A DNA stretch of 64,000 bases from Antedon bifida (GCA_963402885.1 OY727100.1:4451501-4515500), one strand, 5' to 3'. Positions 1-15,107 are shown, numbered from the stretch's first letter. Numbers and translations are program-made. Notes: a model not told the origin generated them from the letters alone.

Positions 1-2530
1 TAGAAGCCTGTTTGTTCGGTTTATGTCTAATGAGTGCATTTCATACCACTCGTATGCGCACACTTTCGGTAAGCGGACGAGACACTTCGTGAACATTTTT
101 TTTAACATAGAATTTGGATTTAAATTTACCTCTAACCAATAAGCACATCCGAAAAGTTATTTATTATTATATACAAATACTATTAATAAATTATTTAAAA
201 ATGAATTATAATATTAAACAATGCTTATACAATTTTTCACATTTTTAACAATTTAAAAATTATCGCAATATGGGATTTATTTTTACAAAAAAATGTAGTC
301 TGTGACCGTAAAATAGACCAATAAAATGCGTTTAAACCGTTACTAAAGTTAGAGAAAAATATATAAATTTAGAAAAAATAATTATATGAATGCTTCTACA
401 AATCTAAGATGTCACAGTCTTGACTACAATGAGTGACAGAACACCAAAGCAGCTGAGCCAGGTGTTCATATCAACCGCTTGCCAGTAACCAATTAATGCG
501 ACATTTTACAAATTCATTGGCCGAAAGAGATGAGCTAAAAGATGCGCAAGAAAATCAAAATCGTAACAATTTCAATAGAAATGCGTATTGATTAGCTTGC
601 CAGTGTTTCTATACCTCATAGTCGTACGGCAAATCAAGCAGAAACTGCCCCAACTGGAATCCAATAATGCTTAGACAAAACGTAGAAATTATTATGCTAG
701 GTGTGAGAAACAACGCCTTCAGATAGAGATGAGAATGCGCATCAAATCTAACTAGCCTCCCTCAAACATTTATCCAGTCAGATTCTATTGTTCATTCATA
801 GAATTCAATGATAATTTTTCAGTGATTCACACTTTTTGGCATATGCACAATATAGTGTAGGTCATCCGGCGCTTGTTAAGCCAATAATGCGTGAAGATGA
901 CAATCAAACGAGTAGTACCTTCAATGCTTTATTGTTAACAAGTTGTTACTAGCAACGGTTACTTTCCAATATTATTGGTCATACCTGTCACCCACTGCCT
1001 ACACGCTCACTGAAGCAAATCATAACTTGGGAACCAGATGCACAGAAAGGGAGATGTTGCCGTGAAAAGAAAACACAGAAATGAAGAGGACTATTTACAC
1101 AAATCAAAATTGTATTATCTACCAAGAGTTTATGATAATAATTGCAGATATTTATCGATGCAATGTACACAATAGATACTTTGATTTCTACTGGTAGCGT
1201 GGGGTAAATTGTCACCCCTGCCATGTGTGGCGGGGGTTAAATTGGGTCTTTATTACACCTGGACAATGAAAAGGTAAAACTAACAATTGATTGATAAGAA
1301 TAACATCATGTTAACCACATAATTGACTGTATGACAAAGCAAAAAGCAAATGCTTGTGAGTTATTAATATATTTATAATAAAGTATTTACTTATTATTTA
1401 TTTATTTTTGTTGACATTTTCAGAAACGTAGTACTGCTTTTCAAAATATTTAAAAAGGTTTAAAAGTAAAGAATAGTTAAAACATATATAAAATACAAAA
1501 TAAAATCATACATAATTTCATTAATTTTTATTGTAAACATGATAAACTAAATTGATAACCTAATTTCTGGTCTGTGCCGTTATTAATTTTTTTTTTAAAT
1601 GGTACATAAACTATTAGCAAGTTCTATTGTTTAATATGCCAGAAAATATATATACATATTCCAAGCTTTATTTGTTCATTTTCAGAAATCAAAATTCTTT
1701 TTCAAATTTTATTCTAAATTGATCTTTTCAGGATTAAAAGTGGATTAATCTTCAAATGAACATCAGCACCTGAACTATACCAATAATGCAACCTGCCCCA
1801 GTAGCTATACTTTCAAACAGTTCCAATCCATGTCATGCATAATGTATTAATGTTTAATTCATGTTATTTGAATAATGATTGAAGACGACATGCATGATTA
1901 TTTACATAATATTGTCAACTCTGCGTAGTTATCTTGTAATTAAGTCCGATCTATGACACTTGCAAAGTTCGGTCCCGCACTGCGCCGCATTAAATGCATG
2001 CAAAAATAGTTTAAAATGTGCTCGCGCATTCCATACAATTCTATGATTGCTCATAAATTTTAAACAAACAGATATTTTCCAATAAAACTTCATAAAAAGG
2101 GTAAATTCCCTACAGCATAGACAAACTGACGTGTCCTACAGTAGTGGCTAGTTTTAACTTGATACAGTCATATACATCAAGCGGCAATCTTTGTAATTAC
2201 TACACATATGAACAAGGTATAATAATAAAGATCACTTTCAATTATTTTTATTGGTAATTTCCATTCAGGATCAGAGCACTTTCTAAGAACCTTAAGTAAA
2301 TACGAAGAGAGAAACTAAACCAGATACCAAGAGTGTTTCTGGGAGAAAATGTTCCACAAAAACAACACCTAAAAGGTGCATAAGGCAGAACAATGTTTAC
2401 ATAGTATTAAAACACAACTTAAATTACTAGAATTATAAATGTTTCCTAAACTAAAGTCTCATAATGAGAAATCATTAAAGAGTACATGTTATTTTTTAAT
2501 TAATTAGCAAGAAATAAACACCAATAAACG

Positions 2531-2655
2531 AGAGATGGTGGTGTAGTGGTAAATAATTTAAATTTTGAATTGCATCCGTGCTACTGTATCTACAGGCAAA
2601 ATACTACACTTTCGGTGTCCTTCAGATCAGACATTAAGCAGAGCTTAAGTTTATT
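2531..2655 (+). mobile_element. Probable tRNA-derived SINE
   Basis: AGATGGTGGTGTAGTGGTAA resembles an A-box head, and CACTTTCGGTGTCCTTCAGA followed by TCAGACATTAAGC resembles a conserved SINE body segment I associate with several animal SINE families. The B-box is poor. Confidence 0.45.
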
Positions 2656-4359
2656 TTATGTGCAATTTTTAGAATAAATATACCGAGATATTGTTATGTG
2701 GTACACAAAAGATATCAAATACAGTACGTGAAAAATAAATACATTGCAATTATTAAAATTTGATCACCATTACGCTAATATTTAACTAAAGAGAGGGCAG
2801 TAGACTACTTTAGAAAATTATCAAAAGTATGATATAATGTGAGATAGAGTTTTATAACATCAAAACTGTAAAGAAATCGGCCTTAGGCAATCTTGAAAGA
2901 AATATAATAAAAGAATTAATTGAGCCACCCTATTCAGAAGCAGTGACTTAGCACTAATTTGTCAAAAAATTCCATTTCCGTGCAAGATTTGACTGACGTC
3001 TCACAAAGAATGCGTTGATTTCAGCTTCAGACCACATGAACAAAAGATTACCAAGATTCTTTACGATCTAAAGTAAGACGAGAGACTTAATCACCGCCAA
3101 TGGTTCAATGCACAAATGGCTATTTCTTCCTCTTCAAAATATCCTTTTTGAATATGGTGCCTAAATCCATATTTAAGCATAAAAACACGTAACCTCACCT
3201 TTATGTTTTCCTAGACTTCCCTTTTCCTGTTTTTGACGTAAACGTGAATAAACCCCATACAATTTTAAACCAATTATAAATGAATTGTGTTACTGCTAGG
3301 TAAGTATGGATTTTTGTTGAATTGATTGTTGAAAGAATAGAAACTTATATACAGCATCTGTCACTTAAGAACCATAAAATTAAGGACATTCCTAAAAGTG
3401 GAACAAACTGAACATCTTTGCAAATCAGTTCACTGATTTATGACGATACATGTATCTGGGTGACGCAGACATGGGTCTTATTTTGTCGCTGGGCACGCGT
3501 TAACGGTACAATGTCTCATTTCAATAATAACATTTGACGATTTATATACATTTCTCACTTGAATTATATACTTTTGGATGACAAATGTATCATAGATACA
3601 ATGCAGATCTTGCAATGATTATGAATGTGACATTAGTGGGATATACAAGCTGGTTTATAACAGCCACTTGGGGTCTAATTGTGTGCAATTTTTAGTATAG
3701 CGTGCGCCTTTATGTTTACTGGTGTTTTCAAAATTTATAACCCACAAGCAATAAATCTGTATGTGGTCGTTGAAATGTTAGGAAGAATGAATGCTTTTTC
3801 CTTTATTGTGTAGTAAAAAACTTATAACCTTTTCCTTGAATTTGCAGAAACAATGAAAATAAGTCTTTTTGGCTATCTTAAAATCTTCTATAAATGTATT
3901 TCTCCAATAATATCAGTTTGTATGTATTTTTTATGATGATTTTCCAACCAAATTTCAATCAAATCAATAGTTGTGTGATATAGTCAGAAACAAAGATCAA
4001 ATTTTGTAAATTGGAATTTAAAATAGACAATTGTATATACTTTTCTAATGTTTTCAAGTTTACACGCATGTCAAAAACATGTTTGATATGCTTTATATAT
4101 ATATATATTTTAAAATATTTTTTAATGGATATATAAAAATTTTTTTTTTTATTTTTTTTTAAAGTTTTTAAATAAATTATATTAGTAGATCGTTATACTT
4201 TTTTGAAACACTATTTTAATGTTAAACTTCAAACATGGATGGCAATAAAGTTGTATTCGTGTTTGTATAATTTTAAAAATATCCTGCTGCCAACAAATAT
4301 GGAGGTTGGAGTTGGATTATTAAAAAAATACTATACAGTAGAACCGTTCTTCATTTGAT

Positions 4360-4755
4360 TTTTATAACTGGGGTATCCTCTAATTAGGGTGACCCAATAG
4401 TAGTAAATATATATTATTTCTTCTTGTTTGTTTCTAGAAAAAGTGTCCCCTTATCTTGTGTATTGTGGTGTCCTCTGAATGTGTCTCTGATTAGGGTGAC
4501 CCAAGAGTATTAAATATATACCGTACAGTTGTTCCCCTGTTTCATGAAAAAGTGTCCCCTTATCTTGTGTATTGTAGCATCCCCTGAATAGGGTGTCCCT
4601 GATTAGGGTGACCCTGATTAGGGTGACCCTGGACTGGTAAATATATAAATATATTTCTCCTTGTTTTTTCATGGAAAAGTGTCCCCTTATCTTGTGTATA
4701 GTGGTGTCCCCTGAATAGGGTTTTCCTGATTAGGGTGACCTAAGAGTAGTAAATA
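4360..4755 (+). repeat. Tandem array of GTGTCCCC-type repeats, about 3.5 units
   Basis: Each unit of about 115-125 bp contains AAAAGTGTCCCCTTATCTTG, TGTATTGTGGTGTCC, CTGATTAGGGTGACC and AGTAGTAAATATATA. Units differ by small indels, and GATTAGGGTGACCCT is further duplicated in the third. The minus-strand open frame across it follows from the repeat. Confidence 0.85.
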
Positions 4756-5487
4756 GCATGACCTTTAACAGCAAATATAAATGTTTAATATTATAATTTG
4801 ACAGCATCGTTGATTGCCAGACAACATAGTGTAAATTCTCCCACACACTGTACGTCAGTCATCATATATATGTTGATAATCTACTAATGAAATTTCATAA
4901 GATATCTTAATTAGATTCACGACTGTGTCTCATCACTACTTCACACCAATATAAATGGATTAAACTTATGATTGACAGTAACTCAGCTTCCAACCGAACG
5001 CAAAACATTTTATCAATGCGTATTCATCGCTTTTGAAATTGGATTTGCAACGCTATCAATGTAGAGTAAATTGCGATAATCCTTACAGACCTATTCAAAA
5101 GAACAAAGTGTTAAATGAACTTTCGCCTATTTTATTCAAATCCATGCGGCCAGTTTTGCGTGCAATTAATACCAATTCATAAAGGGTAATTAAATCATTA
5201 AAGCATGAAAAATTCATATCAATTATTATATCATATGTTACAGTATGTCTAATAATAAGCAGTAAATCTAAACTGGAAAATTTTGACAAATGTACATTAC
5301 AAATTTGTGAGTTATACTTTTCAATAAATCTATGGAGAATAAATTTATTTGTTTTGTTTGTCTTTATTTAAGATTTATTAATGTATTTAGAATAGAAACA
5401 AGATTTAGCATATCAAGTTTAAACAGTTTTTATAACTCACTAGTAAATCAAGTATAAAAACAAACAACATTGCACTGGTAGGCCGTC

Positions 5488-5605
5488 TTACAAGGGGACA
5501 CTTACATGTGAAATAGACGAGATAAAGGGACATATAACCCTATCCAATGAACAACCTTGTTAAGAGGACTTTTGTGGGGTCCCAAAAGTGTCCCCTTAAC
5601 TGTAA
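5488..5605. repeat. GTGTCCCC-type dispersed repeat
   Basis: Starts near AAGGGGACACTTACATGTG and ends with CAAAAGTGTCCCCTTAACTG, giving inverted GGGGACAC and GTGTCCCC ends. It is related to the array at 4360 and to the fragment at 54685. Confidence 0.6.
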
Positions 5606-8600
5606 TAACAGTTCTAGACTAGTGTGACATTTCAGAAACAAATCTAGGTATCGAATAACAAATAATTATGACATATTCAGGAAACACTTTCCCTTAACAT
5701 GAAAAAGTGTTGTAACTACTTTCCACTACTGTGTCTACACATTAGGGAAACCCCTATTTTTAAGGAGACACATTCCTGTAAAATGAATGAGGATCAAAGT
5801 TTAGTAGTCCAAGAAGAAGCTGTCCTATTTATAGATGTAATATGTATGTACTGTATAAATCTATACTACAGTAAAGTAATTTTATCTCCATTGTAAAAAA
5901 ATGATTAAATAGCTGTGCTTATATAAGTATATGGTAGTCAGTCAGTCACGATTTAATCTACCTATATATATACCCATAAGACAACAGTAGTAGTTTAAGT
6001 AACGTACCATAAACAGAATTGTATTTTCTATCTAAATATTAAACAGATCAGAAACACGATTTCCATTATTTTGTTAGACCTGTCAATTTATTGTAGTCTA
6101 TTCTAATCATGTTAGTTTTTTTAATCAGCTAAAATATTATTGAAAATGATAGTACTGTTATATTAAATAGATTACTGTATTGTGTTTTACCAAAGAAAAC
6201 AACAATGTCAATAAATTACCCTTCAAGAAAAACAGCGTTTAAATAAAGGAACTAACACAATATAACGGAAACTAGAGATATGGTGCTGACAGCATGAACC
6301 CTAGCATTCTAGAGATTAAGATAAATACAATAATCAAATAAACACATTAAATTGATAATAATATTTAGATTGAAAACAGTTTGTACAAGTGAATTGATTA
6401 ACAAAGAAAATAGACGACACGTCTCAGCTACGCATTTGTTCAGTCAAGTTCATAGCTGGAAATTATTATAAATCCCTGATTTTAAGATAAGTATACAAAG
6501 TTCATTATCTAGAAGAAAAGACAGGAAAAAACAACAAAATAAACAATAAAACTAAAATAAGGTGAATCATATGTTTTTATACTTTTTGATACTACTTTTT
6601 GACTCAAAGTTATAATTCTTTTAAAAAAAACCAGAATCATTGAGGTGAAAAAATGAGGTTTAAAACACAAAAGCATGGATGTATGTCGTAAACTGAAACG
6701 ATAATTTATACGGTTAATCTCATTAATAACACCAGCGATCCTGCCAACTTCATTCAAATAACTTAACGATAAATACTATTAAGTTGAGCAAGTCAATCAA
6801 AGAAGATAATACACGTTATCGTGAAGGTGAATTGCTTACGAAAACATTCTAACTCGGTGAAGTTGTATATTTGCCCAATCACAACTTACACCTCATCAAG
6901 TTAAACTATCGCATTACCCTTGCTGCCATTACATAAGTCTTAAATTCCATGCTGATGTTGTTGTTCTTGCGCATCAAATTTGTTTATGAGTTTTTTCGTT
7001 GATAGATGATATTGCTCGCACTGATGCTGATTGGCAAATGTAACATGGCAATGATTTTCATTCTGATTTCATTAAAGTTTAATAATCATTGAAAACAGCG
7101 TAGGATAAACTACTTTAATCACCTCTTATGTATTTTACCTTTATATTAATTCATTTCTGTCAATCATCAAAATGGACTTTAGTCATAAAACTATTAATTG
7201 CATTAACAATTTTTAAGCGTTTTATGCTTTTTAATCTTATTTAACTTTTAACTTCCAAAAATCTACTTTTTAAACGTAAGTTTTTGTGCAATAATGTGTG
7301 TGTATTCTATTCTTTTATGTTTGTTTATATTTTATATATATATCTGTTTTTAATTGTACTATACTTGCCAATCTTTAAAAAGAATTTCTATTATTATTTT
7401 ATATGATAATGGACAAATAAAGCTATTCAGTATTATGTTTATACACTATGTTATAATAAATAAAATATTTCAAGGTAATACATATGTAACACATGTATAA
7501 ATAAAAGAAATCAGAATTTTTTGTAATATTTTCATTCTTCAAGTTGAAAGATTGACTGATCTGTTCAGACAGGCAAATGAAAAATTCTTCCCCATTCAAT
7601 CAAATACAAGACATTAATTATTTGCATAAATTATCACAGGTCATAGGTCAATTACAAAATCAGTCTTTTACAAACGATAATACTATTAGAAAAAATTAAT
7701 ATTATACTTTGAACTATGCTGTAAAAATACTCAGAATAATCTATGACTCCTTAAAAGATGACCCACTTTTCATTATTTCTTATTTTAGTTGAATGCACTT
7801 TTAAATACTATTTTCTTTTTCTATATTTTCCAATCAGCTCTCAATTTCAATGTAAGCCTGATCGACAACAGGGAATAACAGATATACCCGAAATGGCCAG
7901 AAGCTACTGACGTTATTTGCACACCAATAAAACCAGCTCACATTCAGCCTAACAGACATACTCGGCAGCCTGGCTAACAAAAGAAAAAAGTATATACACA
8001 GCAAGACAATTTTACTCCCATCAGAACACAGAAACGAATATTATACAAAGTCCGTAAACAGAAGCTGAATGTGTGCATTTCTGCTTAAGCACGCCTCCTG
8101 CACTGTAATCACAAAACCAGAAAACAAAAAGTCAAAACTATTATTTAGAATGAAAAGAAACCGTGGTCAAAGTACTTTTCATTAGCAGTGTCACTGAAGT
8201 ATTGTAGTTTTGAAATGATCAAATTTGCGTATCTATTTCTCACTGTATACTCATTATTTGACTATTGGTATCAATTCTCATTCTTTATAATAAACCTTCT
8301 TTAAACAGTTGGGTAACATTTAATAGAGAACATTGGAAAAAAAGTACACATGTACTGTTTATTTAGGTCATGAAGATTTTTTTTAGAAAAAAAAAAAAGA
8401 ACAGCTCTAGTATACAATGTACTGGCAAAAATACTAGAAAATATAATTATTTTCTGTATGATTAAACTAATTATCTTACAAGTAATGTTTAAATGCACAG
8501 ATGTTATCTTAGACATTGTGAAAAATATGACTAGAATTAAGTTTTACCTTTGTGCTTAATCCAAGAAACTTTGGATCAAGAAAAGGGTTACAAAACCCTA

Positions 8601-9374
8601 TTTTTAAGCCATATTGTAATAAAATACCCCTTGGGTGTAATACTCCAAAGTTAGGGACAAAATGAAGATTAAAATCACACTAAATACAGAATAATACTAA
8701 AGATTATCTGTGATTTGTTGTGTACTTATTAAGTTTGACTTAATTTTATGAATGATATCAAGCAGAAATGATTTGCGCCTGTGATAATACCAAGTGAATA
8801 ATTTGCCTTGTTCTTCAGACCATTCTAAAGCTAATCCTAGCCCCTCGTGGGACGCGGTCCACCAGGGCCTAAGTTCTCAGGGCATCATCTGGACATATCC
8901 CCGTCAATTAGCCCTTCCTAATCTGTATACGGTAGCATATAATAGTGATACGTAAGACAGACTGCAATTTACATGCAAATCTTCTCAGGGAATTCATATA
9001 TTTAAGTAATTATCACCATTGCTAATAGGCTCTCATGAACATCTCTATAGAATTTAATCTTCAACTAAGCTAGCATGGAAATGAATCTCACTTGTTAAAG
9101 TCAATCTCACAGCAAGATTGCATATTCTATCACACTTTAACTAAAATGTTTTAAAGTAGAGAGTAAACAGTAAAGATAATTACTTTGAAAGTGAAATTCT
9201 GTGACAATAAACCAGAGAGCACATTGAAACACGATGAAATAAATAAATGACTATTTGATTCTTAATTAATACACTATCGTAAAAAAATTAATTTATAACT
9301 GCACAAATGATATATATAATCTTTTTTAATAAAGAAAATTAGTAAAATCGTAACAATTTTTTTAAATTACAAAT

Positions 9375-9600
9375 TAAAGATGTATTGTCCTCCAAAAGCA
9401 TGAAAAACAAGGTTTAACAAAATCAGACTTTGAATAGGAGATTTTGCAGTTTTAATAAAATAATATAATTCACTTCTGGAAAAAACCTGATTATTTTACT
9501 TATAAAAAGAAAACCCATAGTCCAATTTAACTATGTATTTTTTTTAATCCATTTTTTAACTATATTATGTGACATTAAAATTGTTCACAAATTCATTTTT
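9375..9600 (+). mobile_element. MITE with ATTGTCC ends, decayed copy
   Basis: The left end TAAAGATGTATTGTCCTCC is well kept, followed by the AATCAGACTTTGAATAGGAG segment shared with the copy at 60988. The right terminus is lost, and the match fades after TATGTGACATTAAAATTG. Confidence 0.65.
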
Positions 9601-12600
9601 TAAAGGTATGTTTAAAAATATAAATAAAATTTACAAATACTGAATACCTTAAAAGCGTACATTTTTGATTTTATATATTTTATAAATAAAGAAATAAAAA
9701 TGTATCAGAAAAAAATGGAACATATATATTTGATGTGAAGCTTAGCACCAGCTATATATAGGTAGAAATTGCTTGGAATCATCTTGAAAGCAAAAGATAA
9801 ACAAAAACATTTTATATATATTCAAAATTGGTACTTATAGTTTTATTATTTAATATAGATTTTATTTTAAATCATTGAAATTTGTAAGCAAATGTTTGAA
9901 AGAAAGGTGCCCCAGATTCAATTAATAATTAAGCAGTTACCAAACCATACAATATCAAATTTAGTTTGGTAATACAATTTTTGATAAACAACATTTTGCT
10001 TATTTTATAAGAATGCTGGCCCAGCTTTAATTGTGTAAAGTGTATAATACCAAAAGGTAATTCTGCTCAGGAATTTAGCTTGCTTTCATTGCCTTTTGCT
10101 TGATTACCTGAATTGAAAAATTGGTAATTTCTGCTTCTATAGTCGGGATTGACTACTAGGCCTAGCGTTCTAACTTGTGTTTTCTGCTTACGTGAGCTAG
10201 CATAAAGGCATTACAGATGGCAGTGAATAGTGCTATGTCTATATATGGATGTGTATGAATACCGCATACAATATAAACGATATACTGTGTACATGTATAA
10301 AGTTATTTTAACTGTAGTTTTTATGTTACTGTAAATAACTATTAGTAACCATTTTATTGTATTTCTTTCTTTCTCAAATATACTGTACATAAACAATCTT
10401 TATTTGATAAGTAACATTTTGTGTACATTATATAACTTTATTTTAGATTAACTATTAGACATCTGACATATAGTTTCTAGTACGGTATACTAAATTATTC
10501 TGAAGAAAATAATCATAATTAACTTAACTTCTAGATAAAGACCAGTAGCATTGTTTTAATTTTTTTAAAGATATTTCTAATCATTGTTATGGGTATGTTA
10601 TTTGCAAAAGAATAGGCAGCTAATTTGTATAATAACTAATAATATTTTTAACTCTGGTCTTTCTCAATTAAATGCATTTTGAACAAAATTATTAACATTT
10701 TTTGTTTTTTCATATTCAACTTGCTATTTGGTATTTTGCACTGTTGTTTCCAACTCAGGCATAAATTAGTACATACAATAATGGGCCAAAAAAGTAGTTC
10801 TCTGATGAGACATAAACCTATGATCTCCATATCACTAGTGATCATAATCTAGACCATGCTTAAACTCGAATGCATCAGTTAAATTTGATACCAATTTTCA
10901 GCTATATTTTCTTGATACAAAATGTTTAGTTTAGTACAAATTTACAAAAATAAATTTACTGTTAAATCTGTAAAGATAAGACCCAATATCGCTAAGAGAT
11001 GTTTTTCTTGATTTTTTTCATCATAAAAAGATAATGGAATTGTGTGGAGCAACTAAATATTGGTATAAAAGCAAAGAATAGAGGGCAGCAAACATGTTTT
11101 TAAGAGACACGGACTCATTCCTAAAAGTGCATTGCTTTTGGTATTGTTTGGATTTTGTCTTTTCCTACTTTTCATCCCTAAAAAATGTAAGTAATAAAAT
11201 CAAGGAAAAAAAATTAATTTATGAAAATATATTTAAAAAAATAAAAGTTTTAAAAAAAATGGATAAAAAAAAATTGCATTAAAAATAAAAATATATAGGT
11301 AAAAAAAGGAACTTACATAATTAAAGAATGAAAAGTTTTATTTGTAATTACATTTACAAGTTCAAAGTGAAAATAAAGTATAGTTTTCTGGTATTTGTCA
11401 CATTTGACATATAACACTATGAGACAGCTAACCAAAGAGGTGATAATTTACAAATTGGTTTCGGATACTTTACAAAATTGTGACAAGTTTATTCTAGGCC
11501 AACAACATTATATGCTATCCCACTAAACTTAAACACAGGCAAATGTTTTCATACAAAACATAATTTATACTTTGAGTGTGACAAAAAAGGACAGCTTAAC
11601 TATGGTATGTACAATACGTTTAGCCCGGGAGCAGTATTGTACTGACAAACGACACCAAATACCGGCGGACAACCCAAGAGGTCAAGCACAGCGACCCACC
11701 CTGTGATTGACAGCCACCTAATAACGTATGAAGTTAAATAACCGGCAGTTTTTATCGCACACGCACCTGCGCGTTCTGATTGCCAAAGATGCTACCAGGG
11801 ATTATGAAGATAACCCACTGTGAATCTTCCAATTTTAATTGATGTTCACCTTGGCTTGAGGGCATACATTTGAATAACTTGCACACCCTCCAGAATTGAA
11901 TTTTGTTTTGCAAGTTTGTCAGTCAAGTAACTGGAGAAATTTAGGAGAGCATGCCATATTTAAATATGTGACTAATGCGTTTCACAGTTCAGTTCGTCGA
12001 CCACATGTGGCGCTGTTCAGTGGATTTTCCCTTCAGACCAATTACGCGCCAATATCCTTGAATACCCTTTGGCAGATGACGAATGTACATTTTACAGCCT
12101 TGCTTATCAACAAACACATTTTCGTAGAGTACGTGACCCGGCACATGTAATGAGGGAGGTCCTAAACACCAAAAGGCATCCGAATTCATGGCATAGTAAA
12201 CTTAAATGGTCTTTCTTTATTGATTTGAAGTCATTACCTTTGGTGATTAACAATAAATCACTGGTAAAAAAAAACATACAAGTTTGATGATGTGAGCAAT
12301 AACTGAAAGATATATAAAATCAGTTTTAAATATTTAACCACGTTTCTAAATGATAAATCTCTTCTAAAAATATTTCAACTGATATGATTGAATTTAATGT
12401 AGACAAATTTGTCAAAATTCATCCTAAAATAGGTGCAATCAAACCATGATGTCTACTACTGAATGGTCCACACCCTGATGCGAAACCTCAACTCCCTGGC
12501 GTGAATTTTAATTGGGTAACCGAAACCACAACCTTAGCAATTACCAACTGCTGAGAAAGGATATCTACCTTTCTTGAAGAGGCTTACCAAAAATATCTTC

Positions 12601-14711
12601 TCATTTACCAAAACTGAATCAAATCCGTTCGCTCTAAATCAAGTGATAAGAACACAGCGGGTAAAATAAGAAAGAGAAATAGCATCAAGGACTACATGTT
12701 ACAGTAATATGCACACGAAAATCTATGTTGAAGGTACGGATTTTTAAAAAGTATCTATTACGTACTGTTTATAGGTTTGTTTGTGACTATCACTATTGCA
12801 AGGATCTATTGAGCAGTGATAGCAAAACACCACTAATAAGTTTTAAACTTTTAGACTTTTAATCCTGATATTTAAATATAGTAAATAAATAATAACCTAA
12901 TAAAAATAATTAGAAACATTTTTTTTTTTCAATAACTATAAATAGAATGAACTTTTATGATGGACATAAGTAGAAAGGTCAGAAGGAACACATCAAGAAA
13001 GGAAAATATAGAGTAACAAGCATAACTTAGCCAATTTATACTTTAGAAGAGATTAATTAACGAGCAGCAATTTTTATTTCTTATCTTTTGCGAGTTCCCT
13101 GTATGGCAAGGAAGACGAAATGTTGAGTCTAGACTCCATAAAGACTATACAATGATGTTACGACAACGGAGGCTTTGGTCGTACCATTCGCCGCAGATGT
13201 TTTGATAAAGAGATAAAACAGGAGCAGTGGAGAAAAAATGACGACAAGGATGTCAAACAACATCGTGAGCAAAGGACATAAAATAATGAATTGGACCAGG
13301 ATTAGCAGCAGCAGCATCATCAGCTGTGGCAAGAGAATGTTGGCGTGATGACCACCACCGGACTAAGACAGACAACTCCCATCTATAAAAACCTAAGGAA
13401 TTTTAATGTTCTGCCATTCTTAATTTGTATTGATTTTAATGTTTTATTATTATTAATAATTAATACTCTGGAGCAAATCAATTTTTCAAATTCTGATATC
13501 AATAACTTTACATATTATTACGGACTACTATAGATGACCTATTTAGAGAAATTGACCATCACTGCTCAGTTTGTCCTTAATTTTTTTTTAACTTTTAATT
13601 TTAATTTTTAAAACTAAAAGTCTCTTCCAGGTCATTCGTCCCTAAATTAACAAGCTTTAGGCTGATCAAAGCAAGTCCCTAAAAACTAAATTCAAAATCT
13701 TAGAAATGCTACTGACAAGACTATTCTTTCAATATATAAAACAAAAACCTGTAGCCAAAGTTGTAAAACATTAATAACACCAACTCAAATATCATTTAAA
13801 TGATCCTGCATATAGATATATATTTGTTTTTAACTTTTCTGTATATACCTTTCAAAATACAATAATTATAATTTTTCTTTACTTTTAAACCTTGTAACTG
13901 GACCATTTTGAAAAGCAGTACTACGTTACTGAAAATGCAATCCAATCAAAAGAAAGTATAAATAAACTAAAATAAATATGAAGAATAGGACGTCATACGT
14001 AATGTATAATACTGAATTCAATAGAAAATGTTACACATTTGTATGATACAGACTTACATTCATTAATCACATAATATTAATAAATTATGTAGTATAAAGA
14101 AGAAAGATGAAACAGGGTCTCAGGAAGGTTAGACTTGAGCTTGCTTTGATCAAATTTAAATTAGTTTTCGTTATAGCATATAATGATCTTACTGGTGAAG
14201 AAATTGTTGAAACAAATTATCCTGAAATGTATACATTTATAAGTAAACCACAAAAATGTTCTAAATTAATATCTGTGGTGATTATAAAACAATTTGTCCT
14301 TGAGAATGAAAGAAACACACTTATGCCAAAAGAACAATGACAACGAATAACTTTGTCATCCGTTTAGAAATATGTTTCTTTATGTTTTAATTGGATAAGC
14401 CAAGTGCAAAATAATCAGTGGTGGCTATCAATGATTTAAAAAAATTAATAATAGGACTAAACCCTGACAATGTTTAATAAGTCAAACAAAAGTAAAAAAT
14501 ATATATTAAAAGTCCTGGACAATTAAACAATGACCTGTAACAGTTTCTCCACAAGCGATTTCATTTGAAACCCTTTTTTATAATTTTGAAAGATCAAAAA
14601 GTCTTTGTTAAAATAATAAATTTCCCAGTCAAAAATAAATGACATTGTTATTGGTTTTGTCTTGAAGATATAAAGAAACTTTCCACAAACTACAGGGTTA
14701 TATTAAATAAC

Positions 14712-15017
14712 ATGATAATTATTAATAATATATTATTTCATAAAGATCTGACTGGATTCAACTTTAACCTGCATTTCGCCAACGATCACATCGTATGCTC
14801 CCTCAGTCATATGCATACAGTACACCAGGGTAACCCTTTACTTGTTTCCAACAATGTACTACTACAGTATGTTGTTTTATATGCAAATGATTTAGGAAAA
14901 GAAAACTACCACCTGCATGCCAATGAAGCCATTTTATATCATGTGACTTACCAACATGGACTAGTTGATATCAGTGAAGAAGCTCTTGATCTCTACCTGT
15001 GTATACCATGGAATTAG
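14712..15017 (+). other. Unassigned 101-codon open frame
   Basis: This is the longest ATG-to-stop frame on the plus strand that does not lie opposite a GMDS exon. It has no recognised domain, signal peptide or membrane segment, and no splice context I can defend. Its 3' edge is followed by a 34 bp tandem duplication. It may be chance in a locally GC-richer stretch or a relic of a mobile element. Confidence 0.12.
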
Positions 15018-15039
15018 TAAACAGATAACTAAATCTCTG

Positions 15040-15107
15040 TTGGAGAGACACATCTTACCGGTGACAGCGCTTGTTGGAGAAACACACCTTACCGGTGACA
15101 GCGCTTT
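15040..15107 (+). repeat. 34 bp tandem duplication
   Basis: Two units of TTGGAGAGACACATCTTACC plus GGTGACAGCGCTTG, differing at two positions, lie head to tail directly after the unassigned open frame that ends at 15017. Confidence 0.85.

Noticed and set aside
4451-4672. 73-codon minus-strand open frame
   Set aside because: It is entirely within the GTGTCCCC-type tandem array and reads as repeated peptide units of the DNA repeat.
11896-12150. 84-codon plus-strand open frame next to a GC-richer patch
   Set aside because: Two other frames are also open over the same interval and none looks protein-like beyond length.
13129-13332. Small membrane protein (hydrophobic 67-codon frame, minus strand)
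   Set aside because: Hydrophobicity arises from AT-rich codons; no start context or similarity supports a gene.
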